A stretch of 64,000 bases of DNA from SXXZ01 sp041177965 (GCA_041177965.1 JBEGWF010000132.1:1-64000), one strand, 5' to 3'. Numbered from the stretch's first letter, positions 25,344 through 34,767 are shown. Notes: generated from the letters alone by a model not told the origin. Numbers and translations are program-made.

Positions 25344-26369
25344 TCAGGATGCGCTGAGACCCTCGTTGTCGGCCTCGGCCTTGCGGACCAGCTCGATGAT
25401 GCGCATCTGGGCGGCCTCGATGTCCCGCAGCTTGAGGGGACCCATGAAGCTCATCTCCTCCTGAACGGTCTCGGCGGCACGCTTGGAGACGGCGCTGAGC
25501 AGCGCGCCCTTGAGCGTGTCGCTCGCGGTCTTGAGGGCCACCGCCAGATCGCGCAGGTCGACCTCGCGAAGCACCCGCTGGAGCATCGGGGTGTCGAGCG
25601 TGGCCACGTCCTCGAAGGTGAACATCTTCTGGCGGATCGCCTGGCCGAGCTCCGGATTCCGCTCCTCGATGTTCTGCAGAAGCGTCTTGGTGAGGTTCTT
25701 GTCGAGCGAGTTGAGGAGGTTGGCCGCGCTCTTGAGTCCGCCCGTCAGGTTGAGCGCCCGCGTGTGCTGGGTGCCCAGCTTGCGGTTCAGCTGTTCGACC
25801 ACCTTCTCGACGATCTCGATGGGCGTCGGGGCGAGGGTGGCCAGCCGTTCGATGACCTGGTCCCTCAGGTCGGGACGCAGCATGATCAGCAGCTGCGAGG
25901 CCTTCTCCGGGGGAAGGTACGACAGGATCAGCGAGATGGTCTGCGGCTGCTCGAGCTTCAGCAGGTTGAAGATCTGGCGCGGCTCCAGCTCCACGATCTG
26001 TGTCATCGACGAGACCGGCGTGCGCGTGGGCAGCACCCGACTGATGACGGTGGCCGCCTTGTAGAGGCCGAGGGCCTTCTCGAGCATCGACTGGGTGAAA
26101 TCGAATCCGCCGCGCAGCGAGGTGCTCGCGTGGATGGCGACGTCGGTGAACTCCTTCAGCACCGTGTTCTGCATCTCGATGGACAGCATGCCCACCTTGG
26201 CCATCTCGGCGGAGATGGCCTCGAGCTCGTCGGGCTGGAGCCCACGGAGGAAGGACACGGCGGTGTCCTCCCCCAGCACCACCAGGAGCATGGCGATCTT
26301 CTGGGTCCTCGTCAGTCGGGAGAACTCGGCGGGCGTCGAGGCGAGGATCTCTGGAGTGGCTGCGGCCAT
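25344..26369 (-). CDS. fliG: Flagellar motor switch protein FliG
   Basis: A 341-residue C-ring rotor protein with the three armadillo-like domains of FliG. FliG_N is at about residues 15-110 (LTRTQKIAMLLVVLGED). FliG_M is at 120-200, with LEQPQTISLIL standing for the usual EHPQ motif (Gln for His). FliG_C is at 235-330 with the torque helix charged residues in VLREVDLRDLAVALKT. It overlaps nothing and lies 6 bases after fliF, consistent with tight co-expression with its binding partner FliF. Confidence 0.94.
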   Translation of the reverse strand: MAAATPEILASTPAEFSRLTRTQKIAMLLVVLGEDTAVSFLRGLQPDELEAISAEMAKVGMLSIEMQNTVLKEFTDVAIHASTSLRGGFDFTQSMLEKALGLYKAATVISRVLPTRTPVSSMTQIVELEPRQIFNLLKLEQPQTISLILSYLPPEKASQLLIMLRPDLRDQVIERLATLAPTPIEIVEKVVEQLNRKLGTQHTRALNLTGGLKSAANLLNSLDKNLTKTLLQNIEERNPELGQAIRQKMFTFEDVATLDTPMLQRVLREVDLRDLAVALKTASDTLKGALLSAVSKRAAETVQEEMSFMGPLKLRDIEAAQMRIIELVRKAEADNEGLSAS

Positions 26370-26375
26370 GGCGGG

Positions 26376-28028
26376 TCACTTCGACTTCTCCGCACCGCGG
26401 CTCATCCAGGTCCGCAGGGCGTGGGTCATGTTGTTGGGGTTCTCGCGCATCAACTGGTTCATCATCTCGGCGGTCATCACGAAGGGCTGGACCTCCTCGG
26501 TCTCCATCGTCGGCCCCCCGCGCATTCCGCCACCCATCCCGCCCATGGCACCGGCGACCTCGGCGGAGGCGGCTCCGATGGGGATGCCGATGGGGATCTC
26601 GTCGACGCCGGTCTTCTGGAACAACCGCCAGAGCATGAACAGGACGCCGACGCCGAGGATCGGGAACACCGATTCGCGGGCGATCTCCGTCCACAGGCGC
26701 TGGCGCTCGCTCTTCTCGAGCTGCTGGGTCAGTTCGCGCGAGGGCTGGTCGTTGAAGGCGATCTCCTCGACCGTCAGGTCGTCGACCCGGCCGGCCTCGC
26801 CCCTCTCGATGATGCCGAGGGCGGCCTGGATGCCCCGTCGCAGCTTCTGCATGTCGGCGGGGCTCCGTGGGGCGGCCACGCGGTTGGTGCCCTCGCCGGT
26901 GTACTCGAGGGGGATGAAGACGGCGGCCGAGATGCGCTTGGTCGAGCCCGGGACGTGGTTCTGGGTGGTGGTCACCTCGTTGATCTCGTACTGGTTCTGC
27001 GTGACCTTCTTGTTGGTGTTGTTCTTGGTCATCGGCGCGGTGCCGGCCGGGCTGTTCGTGTCGACGTTGGCATTGGTCGCCGTGCCAGGGGCCCCGACGG
27101 CTCCCGTGAGGTTCGAGGTGCTGTTGTCGATGCGCTCGTCGGTGATGGTCTCGGTGCGCTTCACCTGGCTCTCCGGATCGTACTTGGTCTCGCGGCGCTG
27201 CAGGGTGGTGTAATCGAGGTCGACCGAGACCCGGGCCAGCACCCGGGCCGGGCCGCCGACATAGGGGGCCAGGAACGACTCCACCTTCTTGGCCAGGTAG
27301 CTCTCGTACTCCCGCCTCTGCTTGAGCTGCGACGAGGTGGCACCGGTGATGGGATCGTTGTCGAAGGCCTCGGTGAGCAGGTTGCCGATGTTGTCGGTGA
27401 TGGAGACGCCATCGGGCGTGAGTCCCTCGACCGCATTGGCGACGAGGAAGCGGATGGCGTTCACCGTGGATGCGGGAACGGGAACGTTGCCCCTCAGCTT
27501 GAGGAAGACCGACGCGCTCGGCTTCTTCTGGTACTCCACGAGCAACCGGTTCTCGGGCATGACCAGCATGACCTGGGCGGACTCGATGCCGTCGACCCGG
27601 GAGATGGTCTGCGAAAGCTCCCCCTGGATGGCGCGAAGGTAGTTGACCCTCTGGACGAAGTCGGAGATCCCGAAGTTCGGCTTGTCGAACAAGGAGAAAC
27701 CGGTGGTGCCGCCGCCGGGGATCCCCTTCCCGGCCAACTGGATGCGCAACGGGTGCACCTTGTCGGCGGGAACGGAGATGGTGCCGCCGCCACGGACCTT
27801 GTAGGGCACCTTGGCCTCGTCGAGCGCGTTGACCACCTTGGCCGCCTCGGCCTCGCCGAGGTTGCCGTACAGCACGGTGTAGTCTTCACGGCTGGACCAG
27901 ACGGCCACCCCGGCCAGGCCGAGGAGGACCACCAGACCTGCCATCACGATGGAGATGCGCTGTGCGGCGCCGACCTCCTTCCAGACGGCGACCAATTGCT
28001 GCCAGAGTTCTTGGAAACTGTTGTTCAT
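26376..28028 (-). CDS. fliF: Flagellar MS-ring protein FliF
   Basis: A 550-residue MS-ring protein. TM1 is at about residues 27-46 (IVMAGLVVLLGLAGVAVW), the ring-building modules follow (DYTVLYGNLGEAEAAKVVNAL and YLRAIQGELSQTISRVDG), and TM2 is near 455-475 (FPILGVGVLFMLWRLF). A cytoplasmic tail of about 70 residues ends with a FliG-binding segment. Between the modules is an Asn/Thr-rich linker (TNANVDTNS). It is the platform for rotor and export gate and is the first gene after fliE. Confidence 0.94.
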   Translation of the reverse strand: MNNSFQELWQQLVAVWKEVGAAQRISIVMAGLVVLLGLAGVAVWSSREDYTVLYGNLGEAEAAKVVNALDEAKVPYKVRGGGTISVPADKVHPLRIQLAGKGIPGGGTTGFSLFDKPNFGISDFVQRVNYLRAIQGELSQTISRVDGIESAQVMLVMPENRLLVEYQKKPSASVFLKLRGNVPVPASTVNAIRFLVANAVEGLTPDGVSITDNIGNLLTEAFDNDPITGATSSQLKQRREYESYLAKKVESFLAPYVGGPARVLARVSVDLDYTTLQRRETKYDPESQVKRTETITDERIDNSTSNLTGAVGAPGTATNANVDTNSPAGTAPMTKNNTNKKVTQNQYEINEVTTTQNHVPGSTKRISAAVFIPLEYTGEGTNRVAAPRSPADMQKLRRGIQAALGIIERGEAGRVDDLTVEEIAFNDQPSRELTQQLEKSERQRLWTEIARESVFPILGVGVLFMLWRLFQKTGVDEIPIGIPIGAASAEVAGAMGGMGGGMRGGPTMETEEVQPFVMTAEMMNQLMRENPNNMTHALRTWMSRGAEKSK

Positions 28029-28051
28029 GGCTGGGTGGCCTCAGAAAAGCA

Positions 28052-28507
28052 TCAGACCTGCATCCGCATCAGTTCCTGGTACGACTCGAGGAGCTTGTTG
28101 CGCACCTCGACCATCAACTGGAACGAGACGCTGGCCTCCTCCATGGCGATCATGGCCTGGTGCAACGGAACCCCCTGCTGGGTCACCAACCCGCGGACCG
28201 AATCCCCGGCGGCGACCTGCTTGTCGGAGACCTCGCCCACGAACCGACCAAGGGTCTCGGCGAAGGCGTCGCGACCGGCGACCCGGCCCAGCGACGGGAT
28301 GCCCGTGGGATTGACGCCGGTGGGCAGCGGCGCGGCACCGGGGAAGACCTTGTTGTAGGGCTGCAGCCTGCCCATCTCCGAGTCGGGGACGAGCTTCCCG
28401 AGGTCTCCCAGGCCGGCCTTCTGGAGGGCCTCCATCCCGGCCTTGCCGAGGGAGGACTCCCGCAGGGCGGCGGGGTTGAACATTCGGAGTGCGGACAGCG
28501 CTTCCAT
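28052..28507 (-). CDS. fliE: Flagellar hook-basal body protein FliE
   Basis: A 151-residue rod-MS-ring adaptor. The conserved C-terminal part is clear: FAETLGRFVGEVSDKQVAAGD, the VPLHQAMIAMEEASVSFQLMVEVRNKLLESYQEL helix region, then MRMQV. The N-terminal 70 residues are an extra low-complexity region, which makes it longer than the usual 100-110 residues. It sits between flgC and fliF, the standard order. Confidence 0.9.
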   Translation of the reverse strand: MEALSALRMFNPAALRESSLGKAGMEALQKAGLGDLGKLVPDSEMGRLQPYNKVFPGAAPLPTGVNPTGIPSLGRVAGRDAFAETLGRFVGEVSDKQVAAGDSVRGLVTQQGVPLHQAMIAMEEASVSFQLMVEVRNKLLESYQELMRMQV

Positions 28508-28530
28508 CGGAGTGGGTCGGGCGGGAGGAT

Positions 28531-28953
28531 TCAGCGCTTGCCGATCGCCATGGCCTGTTGGGCCAACTGGCGGGCGTTCTTGACCACGGCGACATTGGCC
28601 TCGAACGCCCTGGAGGAGGCGATGAGATCGACCATCTCCTCATGGATGTTCACGTTGGGGTACCGGACGATGCCGCGGGCATCCGCGTCGGGATGGTCGG
28701 GCTTGAAGACCTCGCGGAATGGCCGGTTGTCGGACTCGACCCGGGCCACCCGGATCGTGGAACCGCTCGCCGGGTTGGCACCGGCGTTGTTGACCAACGA
28801 CTCGAAGACCACCTGCTTCCGCTTGTACGGCTGGCCGTCCTCGGCCCGGGTGACATTGGCGTTGGCGAGGTTCTGGGAGACGATCTCCACCCGGGTTCGC
28901 TCGGCATCGAGGGCGGAACGGGTGCTCTGGATGCTGGGGATGAGTTGGATCAT
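28531..28953 (-). CDS. flgC: Flagellar basal-body rod protein FlgC
   Basis: A 140-residue proximal rod protein. It has the N-terminal motif LDAERTRVEIVSQNLANANV, the FlgC-specific GIVRYPNVNIHEEMVDLI, and the C-terminal helix SRAFEANVAVVKNARQLAQQ. The length is normal. It lies between flgB and fliE. Confidence 0.93.
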   Translation of the reverse strand: MIQLIPSIQSTRSALDAERTRVEIVSQNLANANVTRAEDGQPYKRKQVVFESLVNNAGANPASGSTIRVARVESDNRPFREVFKPDHPDADARGIVRYPNVNIHEEMVDLIASSRAFEANVAVVKNARQLAQQAMAIGKR

Positions 28954-29017
28954 CGGGATTCCTTCTCGGTGGATTGAGTCTCGGTGGAGCGTATCTCGAA
29001 GGGGGACGTCTCAGGTC

Positions 29018-29401
29018 TCAGCTCCGTCCGGTGATGGCCATCCGCAGCTTGAGCATGGAACCGGTGATGAGCTGGGTCTCCAGACCGTGGGCCAGACTGT
29101 TCTCGTTCATGGCCAGCATCTCCTGCTCCAGATTGACGGAGTTGCCATCGCGATTGGATGCGACCGCCGTCGGATCGATGGACAGGGTCGGGGACGGGAC
29201 ATTGGCGATCCGATCCCCGTCGTTGGCCTTCACCGCGGCGACCAGTTCGGTCTGGAAGGACGGGGCCACATCGATGCGCTTGTAGTTCGGCGTCTCGACA
29301 TTGGCGAGGTTGCCGGCGATCGCCTGATGCCGCAGCACCGTGGCGTCCAAGAGTTTCTTGGTGACCACGTAGTTGGACTGGTTGAACAGCGATTGGATCA
29401 T
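29018..29401 (-). CDS. flgB: Flagellar basal-body rod protein FlgB
   Basis: A 127-residue proximal rod protein and the first gene of the flagellar operon. The conserved N-terminal segment RHQAIAGNLANVETPNYKRIDV and the C-terminal NSVNLEQEMLAMNENSLAHG are present. The 64-base gap to flgC and the 233-base gap upstream make this the likely promoter-proximal gene. A weak promoter-like hexamer lies near 29459-29464. Confidence 0.93.
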   Translation of the reverse strand: MIQSLFNQSNYVVTKKLLDATVLRHQAIAGNLANVETPNYKRIDVAPSFQTELVAAVKANDGDRIANVPSPTLSIDPTAVASNRDGNSVNLEQEMLAMNENSLAHGLETQLITGSMLKLRMAITGRS

Positions 29402-29458
29402 CGATTCGCCTCCGTCCGTCCGGGGAAGCAGCGGTCATGCCGAGCCAAGCGAACCTCG

Positions 29459-29464
29459 ATTTTA
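29459..29464 (-). promoter_or_regulatory. Possible -10 element of the flagellar operon
   Basis: On the minus strand the hexamer TAAAAT matches the sigma-70 -10 consensus at five of six positions and lies about 58 bases upstream of flgB in a locally AT-rich patch. No good -35 box, sigma-28 or sigma-54 motif is evident, so this is weak. Confidence 0.25.
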
Positions 29465-29634
29465 TGGGGTTTTCAGAAGAAAGATCGGGTTTGGATGGTG
29501 ATCGGAGAGAAGGCGGACCCCGGCAAGGCCTCCCTGCGGGCAAAAGCTGCCGCCCGAGCCCTTTCCCCGGGTGGGGTGGGGTCGACCCGACGGAAGGCGG
29601 CGGCGGGAAACCCGGGCCGGCACGGATCGCCGGT

Positions 29635-30615
29635 TCAGAACCCGGCAAGAACCCCGAGGAGGGCACCGATGACCCACAGGAGCGCGACGGCTCCCGCCTT
29701 GCCCAAGCGGGTCCGGGACAACCGATGACTGAGGTGCCCGGTGTCGCCGACCCAGAACGGTTGTCCGCGAAGCGTGCGAGTGACGGTCACGAAGGCCATG
29801 TCGATGCATGGGACCGCCACGACCGCCACGGCCTGCATCCAGACCTGGGCAGGACTCCGGCCGGGATTCCCACCCCCACTCATGGTCATCAGCGACAGGA
29901 TCGCCACGAGGAATCCCACCGATTGGCTGCCGGCATCTCCGAGGAAGACCGAGGCCCGCGGAAAGTTGTACGGCAGGTACCCCGCCAGGCCACCGGCGAC
30001 CAGCGCGGCCAGGCAACCCAGTTCGGCGGAACCGCCCCGCAGGACGGAGAAGGCCCATACTCCGGCGGCCCCGATGCATCCCAGACCGGCGCAGAGACCG
30101 TTCATGTTGTCGCTGAGGTTGAAGGCGTTGGTGACCGCGAGGATCCAGAACACTGTCAGGCCGAATCCCGGGATCGCCGTCCCCGCGGGGAACGACACCC
30201 GGATCCCCCAGGCCGCCACGGCCCCGGCAAGGAGGACCTGACCGAGGAACTTCACGCCGGCCCCAAGATCGCGACGATCGTCCCAGGCCCCCAGCAGCAG
30301 GACTCCCAGGGCGCCGGCGGGAATCGTCCAGGGGTGCCGCAGTCCCAGCGCCTCGGACCAGGCCCCGGCGACGGTTCCCGGCTCATCCGAGGCCATGCGG
30401 AGCAGCAGCCACAGAAGGACCCCGCCCACGAACCAACCGGTGGCCGCGGCGAATCCTCCGGCCAGCGGAATCGGTTGCCCGTGGATCTTCCGGTGGCCCG
30501 GCGCGTCGACATGGTCCCATCGCCGGCAGAGTGCCCGCCAGAGGGGCACCGCCATCGCCGCGCAGACCGCCGCGGTGACGAAGACCCACAGACTCGCCTG
30601 GGGCGGAAGGTTCAT
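29635..30615 (-). CDS. WecA/MraY-type phosphoglycosyl transferase
   Basis: A 326-residue polytopic membrane enzyme of glycosyltransferase family 4 in the MraY/WecA sense (polyprenyl-phosphate sugar-1-phosphate transferase). It should start a lipid-linked glycan. The motifs are AWDDRRDLG (Asp-Asp pair), NAFNLSDNMNGL, and FLGDAGSQSVGF, with a cytoplasmic loop ending GDTGHLSHRL. About ten TM segments are spread over the length. The start at 30615 overlaps the stop of the GT4 gene by four bases. In this setting it is more likely to serve cell-surface polysaccharide or glycoprotein synthesis than peptidoglycan, but that is inference. Confidence 0.83.
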   Translation of the reverse strand: MNLPPQASLWVFVTAAVCAAMAVPLWRALCRRWDHVDAPGHRKIHGQPIPLAGGFAAATGWFVGGVLLWLLLRMASDEPGTVAGAWSEALGLRHPWTIPAGALGVLLLGAWDDRRDLGAGVKFLGQVLLAGAVAAWGIRVSFPAGTAIPGFGLTVFWILAVTNAFNLSDNMNGLCAGLGCIGAAGVWAFSVLRGGSAELGCLAALVAGGLAGYLPYNFPRASVFLGDAGSQSVGFLVAILSLMTMSGGGNPGRSPAQVWMQAVAVVAVPCIDMAFVTVTRTLRGQPFWVGDTGHLSHRLSRTRLGKAGAVALLWVIGALLGVLAGF

Positions 30616-31784
30616 CGGGGTCGCCCCTCCCCGGGAGCCGTCAGTCGTCGGTAGAGGGAATCGAGGGCCCGGACCATCGTCTCCTCCGAGAAACGCTCGC
30701 GAACCCACGCACGTCCCCGCTCGCCCATGGCCCGGGCAAGATCGGGTCCGTCGGCCAGCAGGCCCACGCGGTCCGCCAGATCGGAGGCGTCGCCCCTGAG
30801 GAGAAACCCGGTCTCCCCGTCGCGGCACACCTCGGCGGCCCCGTCGCAATCGAGGGCGATCACGGGCTTTCCAGCCGCCAGCGCCTGCGGAAGGACCCGG
30901 GCCAACCCCTCGCGACGGGACAGGTGCACCAAGACGTCCATCAGGCCGATGTATCTCCAGACCTCCGAAGGCGGCACGAGGCCCGCGAAGATGAATCGAC
31001 CCCTCAATGCCGGGCTCGCCACCGCCATGGCCTCGAAACGGGCCCGCCATGGCCCATCCCCGAGCAGCAGGAATCGGAGATTCGGAACCCTCCGAACCAT
31101 GTCGCTGGCCGCGGCGAACAATTCGTCATGCCCCTTCAACTGGAAGAGGCGGGCCACCTTGCCGACGACGAAGTCTCCGGGTCGGATGCCCAACCGCGCA
31201 GCCAGTTCCGGGTCGTGGCCGGCTGCCAGGAACGGCTGCAGGTCGAATCCGCTGAAGATGCGCGTGTACTGCGATTGGGTGCCGATGCCGGCCCGCAGGT
31301 ATTGGCGGGCCATCGCCTCGGCCACGACGATGAAGTGATCGGTGACGCGGGCCGCGGCCCGTTCCGCACCGCGGAAGACGGTGTTGGCGATCCGCCCCTG
31401 GAACTCCCCGAAGCTCGGCCCATGGATGGTGTGGATCACCCATGGGACGCCGGCATGCCGGGCGGCGAAACGCCCGAGGATCCCGGCCTTGCCGCTGTGG
31501 GTATGCACGATCGCGGGACGGGTGCGCCGGAAGTGGGTCCGCAGGCGCAGGTAGGCCAGTCCATCCATCCACGGCCGCACGGGACGAACCAGGCTCGGCT
31601 CCAACCGCAGCAATCCGGGTACCGAACCGGCCACGGATTCGAGCGAGCCCTCGGGGCCGTGCGTGGGACCGGAAATCAACTCGACCTCCCAATGCGGGAT
31701 ACGACCGAGGCCGATCACCGAGGCGAGGGTGTTTTCCTGTGCCCCGCCGATGATCAGGCGGGTGATGACATGGCTGACCCGCAC
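30612..31784 (-). CDS. GT4 family glycosyltransferase
   Basis: A 390-residue GT-B fold glycosyltransferase. A GTG at 31784 gives MRVSHVITRLIIGGAQENT, the natural N-terminus for this family, where GGAQ forms part of the acceptor loop; longer frames run into the preceding gene. Donor-binding features are VGKVARLFQLKGHD and SRREGLARVLPQALAAGKPVI, which carries the E-x7-type retaining motif. It overlaps the next gene by four bases and lies 59 bases after the TPR protein gene. Likely adds a hexose to a lipid-linked intermediate; donor unknown. Confidence 0.85.
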   Translation of the reverse strand: MRVSHVITRLIIGGAQENTLASVIGLGRIPHWEVELISGPTHGPEGSLESVAGSVPGLLRLEPSLVRPVRPWMDGLAYLRLRTHFRRTRPAIVHTHSGKAGILGRFAARHAGVPWVIHTIHGPSFGEFQGRIANTVFRGAERAAARVTDHFIVVAEAMARQYLRAGIGTQSQYTRIFSGFDLQPFLAAGHDPELAARLGIRPGDFVVGKVARLFQLKGHDELFAAASDMVRRVPNLRFLLLGDGPWRARFEAMAVASPALRGRFIFAGLVPPSEVWRYIGLMDVLVHLSRREGLARVLPQALAAGKPVIALDCDGAAEVCRDGETGFLLRGDASDLADRVGLLADGPDLARAMGERGRAWVRERFSEETMVRALDSLYRRLTAPGEGRPR

Positions 31785-31843
31785 GGGCCGTTCGCGGGAC
31801 TGTGGATCACCGGTCCGGTCGCCGTTCAACGTCGCCCCCGGGT

Positions 31844-34639
31844 TCAACGGGCCTGCCTCAGCGACGCCACCCGATCCACGACGTTGGTGTGCTCGGACGT
31901 GTTCTTGGGGGCCAGCTCGAGGTAGCGCTCCAGTTGCTTGAGTTCCTCGGACGCCTGTTTCTGCTGACGGGCGATCTCCGCCAGACCGAAGCGGACCTGG
32001 AAGGTCTCGCGCCCATCCTTGATCAACCGCTCGTAATCGGCGCGCGACTCGGGGAACTGGTTCAGCATCAGCCGGGCGATGGCGCGATTCACGCGGGCGA
32101 CCGGATTGGCGGCGTCGCGGTCCAGCACCTTGGTCAGGGCCTCGACCGCCGGACCGTATCGGCCCAACTGCATGAGGATCAGGGCCCTGCGGGACACCGG
32201 GGCCGGGTCCGACTTGGCCACCTTCTCCCATTCCTCGGTCATGGCCAACGACGCGTCGGTCTTGCCGAGGAGCAGGTACAGGTAGGACAGGTAGTCGCAC
32301 AGGTCGGGGTTTGCCGGATTCAGACGGCGGGCCTCCACGAGCGGGGCCTCGGCGTCGACCAGTTGGTTCAACGCGATGAGCACCCGACCCTCGGCCTCCG
32401 AGAGTCCCGCCTTCTCCAGCGGAGTCCAACGGGCGCGCCCCGGATCGGCACGCAGTTCGTTCAGGGTGTTGGTGGCCGAGGCCAGATCGCCGATCGCCAG
32501 CGCGGCCGAAATGAATCCGAAACGGTTGAACTGGTTGGTCGGAGAAAGCCTGGAAGCCCGGGAGAAACTGACCGCCGCCCTGCGGACCATGTCATCCTTC
32601 TGGGCCAGGAGGGCGTTGCCGAAGACACGGAGAAACTCGGGTTCGTCGACGGGACCGTGGAGATCGAGCAGGCCCGCCTTGCCGTCCCAGACCTTGACCA
32701 GGTCGGTCGGGATGGGCCGGGCGGCGGCGAGGGCCTGGTTGACCTGCTGGTTCACCCGGGCCGACACGTTCTGCGGATTGAGGCGCAGCGCCTCGCGGAA
32801 GAGGTCGCCCGCCTCCTTGAGGCGGCCCCATTCCTGCAGGAACACCCCGGAAGCGTTGGCCGAGCGCGACCACAGGGCACCGATCTCGGCGGCATTGGTG
32901 GATCCGAGGGCGGTGTCCCGGACCACGGCATCGAGCGAGGGCTGGACCTCGCGCCAGAAGCGGCGCACCTGGTCGAACTCGGGCTCGCTCGGGATCGACG
33001 GCATCGACCCCTTCCGGGGAAGGGCCCCGTGCAGCGAACCGACCGGACGGAAATCGAACGGTTCGGCGAAGAAGCTGAAGACCGACGAAGCGAAGTAGGT
33101 CTGGTTGCTCCGGGCCGCCTGGGTGGCCAGGGTCAACCACAGGCCGGCGATGTTCTCGTTGGCCTCGGCGATGGTCCGAAGGGCGGGCCAACGCTCGCCG
33201 TGACGACGGGCCATGAACTGACGATAGACCCGCGCGGGCGCCAACCGGGTGTTCACCACCAGATGACCGGCGTTGCCGCCCAAGGCCTCGTTGCCGGCGG
33301 TCAGCGCCATGGCCAGCACGGGATCCTCGGCGAACACGAGTCCCGGCGCGCGGTGCAGCGGCGCCAGCATGGTCAGTACATACTCGCGGAGGCTCGGACC
33401 GTTGTCGGCGACGATGGTCCGCCAGTTCCTTGCCAGAAGGCCGCCCGGCACGAGCACCATGAGCGCCAGCACCGACAGGCCGGCCAGGCGTGACAGGGCC
33501 GATGCGACCGGGCGGACACCGTAGGCATGCCTGGAATCTGGCCTGCCGGTCCAGACGAGCAGGTAGTACCCCGCGAAATAGCCCACCGCGAGGGAGGCGC
33601 AGAACGAGAAGGTCAGCAACGGCACGCCATACCCCAGCTGGCGCGGGCTGAACTTCACATCGAAGCCCACCGCGATGCAGAGGCCGAACCAGGCGAGGAC
33701 CAGGACCTGCCAGGCGACGTTGGCGGCGAGGGTGTCGAGGCCAGCGCCCATGCGGGAGGGCCAGCGGATGCCAGCGCCGATCAGCGGGGCGATCATCATC
33801 AGCGCCAGGAAGAGGAACCGCCCACGGGGATACATCAGCAACTGGCCGCCCTTGAGTTCGACGGCGCTCCACAGAAGCGTCCAGAATCCCTCGTCGAACC
33901 GACCGCTCATCTTGGCCGACAGGGGAACCCAGAGGAGCACCAGCAATCCCGCCAGACCTGCGAGGGACAGTCGGAGGAGGAATGCCAGATTGAAGAAGGT
34001 CCAACCGCGGATCCACACGATCGCCGCCACGAACATCGGGAGGAAACCGAGGAATGCGTAGCTGTTGGCGATGCCGACCCCGACCAGGAAGGACACCGTC
34101 CACAACCGGGACTCCCTACGATCGAGCCGGTACTCGAGCAGGCTGCGGACCGCGATGGCGAAGACCAGGAGGTCGATCATCTCGCCGGTGAAGGCCGTGG
34201 CGTGCTGCCAGAAGGTCGACTGGAAGGCCAGTAGACCGACCGCCAGGACCGGCGGCACCCAAGCCAGGGGTATGGTCAACAGAGCGATGTCGGAGAACTC
34301 ACGGATCCGCTCCTCGTGCCTGCGATCATGCGGCAGGAGCGCCACGGACCGTGCCAGCAGGTACACCACCGCCGCGGCCATCGCGGCGGTCAGCAGATTG
34401 GCCTGACCGGGGAACTTCGGGCCGACCAGCGCCGAGAGCGCCATCCCGAACATCTGATGGAGGGGTTGGGCGAAGGCGTTCTCGAAACCCCATCCCGCGG
34501 CCTCGAACACGGGGCGCAGACTGTTGAGCCCGATCCACGGGTTGCGGGTGGACAGGAAGACGGCGAAGGCCACGCCGGCCAGAATCCAAGGCAACTTGCG
34601 GGTGACGAAGAGCCTCGAAGAAACGGGAGCCTCATCCAT
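31844..34639 (-). CDS. GT-C/DUF2723-like membrane protein with C-terminal TPR repeats
   Basis: A 931-residue protein. The first 400 residues are polytopic, about ten TM helices, with DUF2723-like features (FQSTFWQHATAFTGEMIDLL, then VGVGIANSYAFLGFLP); such proteins are thought to be membrane glycosyltransferases or O-mannosylation relatives. Residues from about 560 to 925 form repeated helical TPR pairs, for example LKEAGDLFREALRLNPQNVS and ALILMQLGRYGPAVEALTKVL. The ATG at 34639 (MDEAPVSSRLF) is preferred; a start at 34690 would read through a palindrome. It is the first gene of a three-gene glycan module. Exact substrate unknown. Confidence 0.72.
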   Translation of the reverse strand: MDEAPVSSRLFVTRKLPWILAGVAFAVFLSTRNPWIGLNSLRPVFEAAGWGFENAFAQPLHQMFGMALSALVGPKFPGQANLLTAAMAAAVVYLLARSVALLPHDRRHEERIREFSDIALLTIPLAWVPPVLAVGLLAFQSTFWQHATAFTGEMIDLLVFAIAVRSLLEYRLDRRESRLWTVSFLVGVGIANSYAFLGFLPMFVAAIVWIRGWTFFNLAFLLRLSLAGLAGLLVLLWVPLSAKMSGRFDEGFWTLLWSAVELKGGQLLMYPRGRFLFLALMMIAPLIGAGIRWPSRMGAGLDTLAANVAWQVLVLAWFGLCIAVGFDVKFSPRQLGYGVPLLTFSFCASLAVGYFAGYYLLVWTGRPDSRHAYGVRPVASALSRLAGLSVLALMVLVPGGLLARNWRTIVADNGPSLREYVLTMLAPLHRAPGLVFAEDPVLAMALTAGNEALGGNAGHLVVNTRLAPARVYRQFMARRHGERWPALRTIAEANENIAGLWLTLATQAARSNQTYFASSVFSFFAEPFDFRPVGSLHGALPRKGSMPSIPSEPEFDQVRRFWREVQPSLDAVVRDTALGSTNAAEIGALWSRSANASGVFLQEWGRLKEAGDLFREALRLNPQNVSARVNQQVNQALAAARPIPTDLVKVWDGKAGLLDLHGPVDEPEFLRVFGNALLAQKDDMVRRAAVSFSRASRLSPTNQFNRFGFISAALAIGDLASATNTLNELRADPGRARWTPLEKAGLSEAEGRVLIALNQLVDAEAPLVEARRLNPANPDLCDYLSYLYLLLGKTDASLAMTEEWEKVAKSDPAPVSRRALILMQLGRYGPAVEALTKVLDRDAANPVARVNRAIARLMLNQFPESRADYERLIKDGRETFQVRFGLAEIARQQKQASEELKQLERYLELAPKNTSEHTNVVDRVASLRQAR

Positions 34640-34683
34640 AGGGTTCCCGGAGCATCCGGCCAACCCCGTCGAAACGCAAAGTC

Positions 34684-34698
34684 GTTTCACCGTGAAAC
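34684..34698. promoter_or_regulatory. Perfect dyad upstream of the TPR membrane gene
   Basis: gtttcac and gtgaaac form a 7-bp perfect inverted repeat with one central base. It lies 45-59 bases upstream of the chosen start, and resembles the spacing of a small repressor operator. No repressor gene is nearby. Confidence 0.3.
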
Positions 34699-34715
34699 AC
34701 CGGGGGATCCGGGCA

Positions 34716-34740
34716 CAAAAAAACGCCCGGAATCCGGGCG
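34716..34740 (-). terminator. Intrinsic terminator of the HU gene
   Basis: cgcccgg and ccgggcg (34724-34740) form a tight 7-bp stem with a 3-base loop. On the minus strand it is followed by seven T (34717-34723). It lies 28 bases past the HU stop, in the right orientation. Confidence 0.88.
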
Positions 34741-34767
34741 TCGTGGGAAACTCGCGGTGGGTTCGGC

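Noticed and set aside
24757..26694. A 645-residue fliH fused to upstream sequence
   Set aside because: The extra upstream residues are a Gly/Arg/His-rich shadow of fliG. The true FliH start at 25341 sits two bases after the fliG stop.
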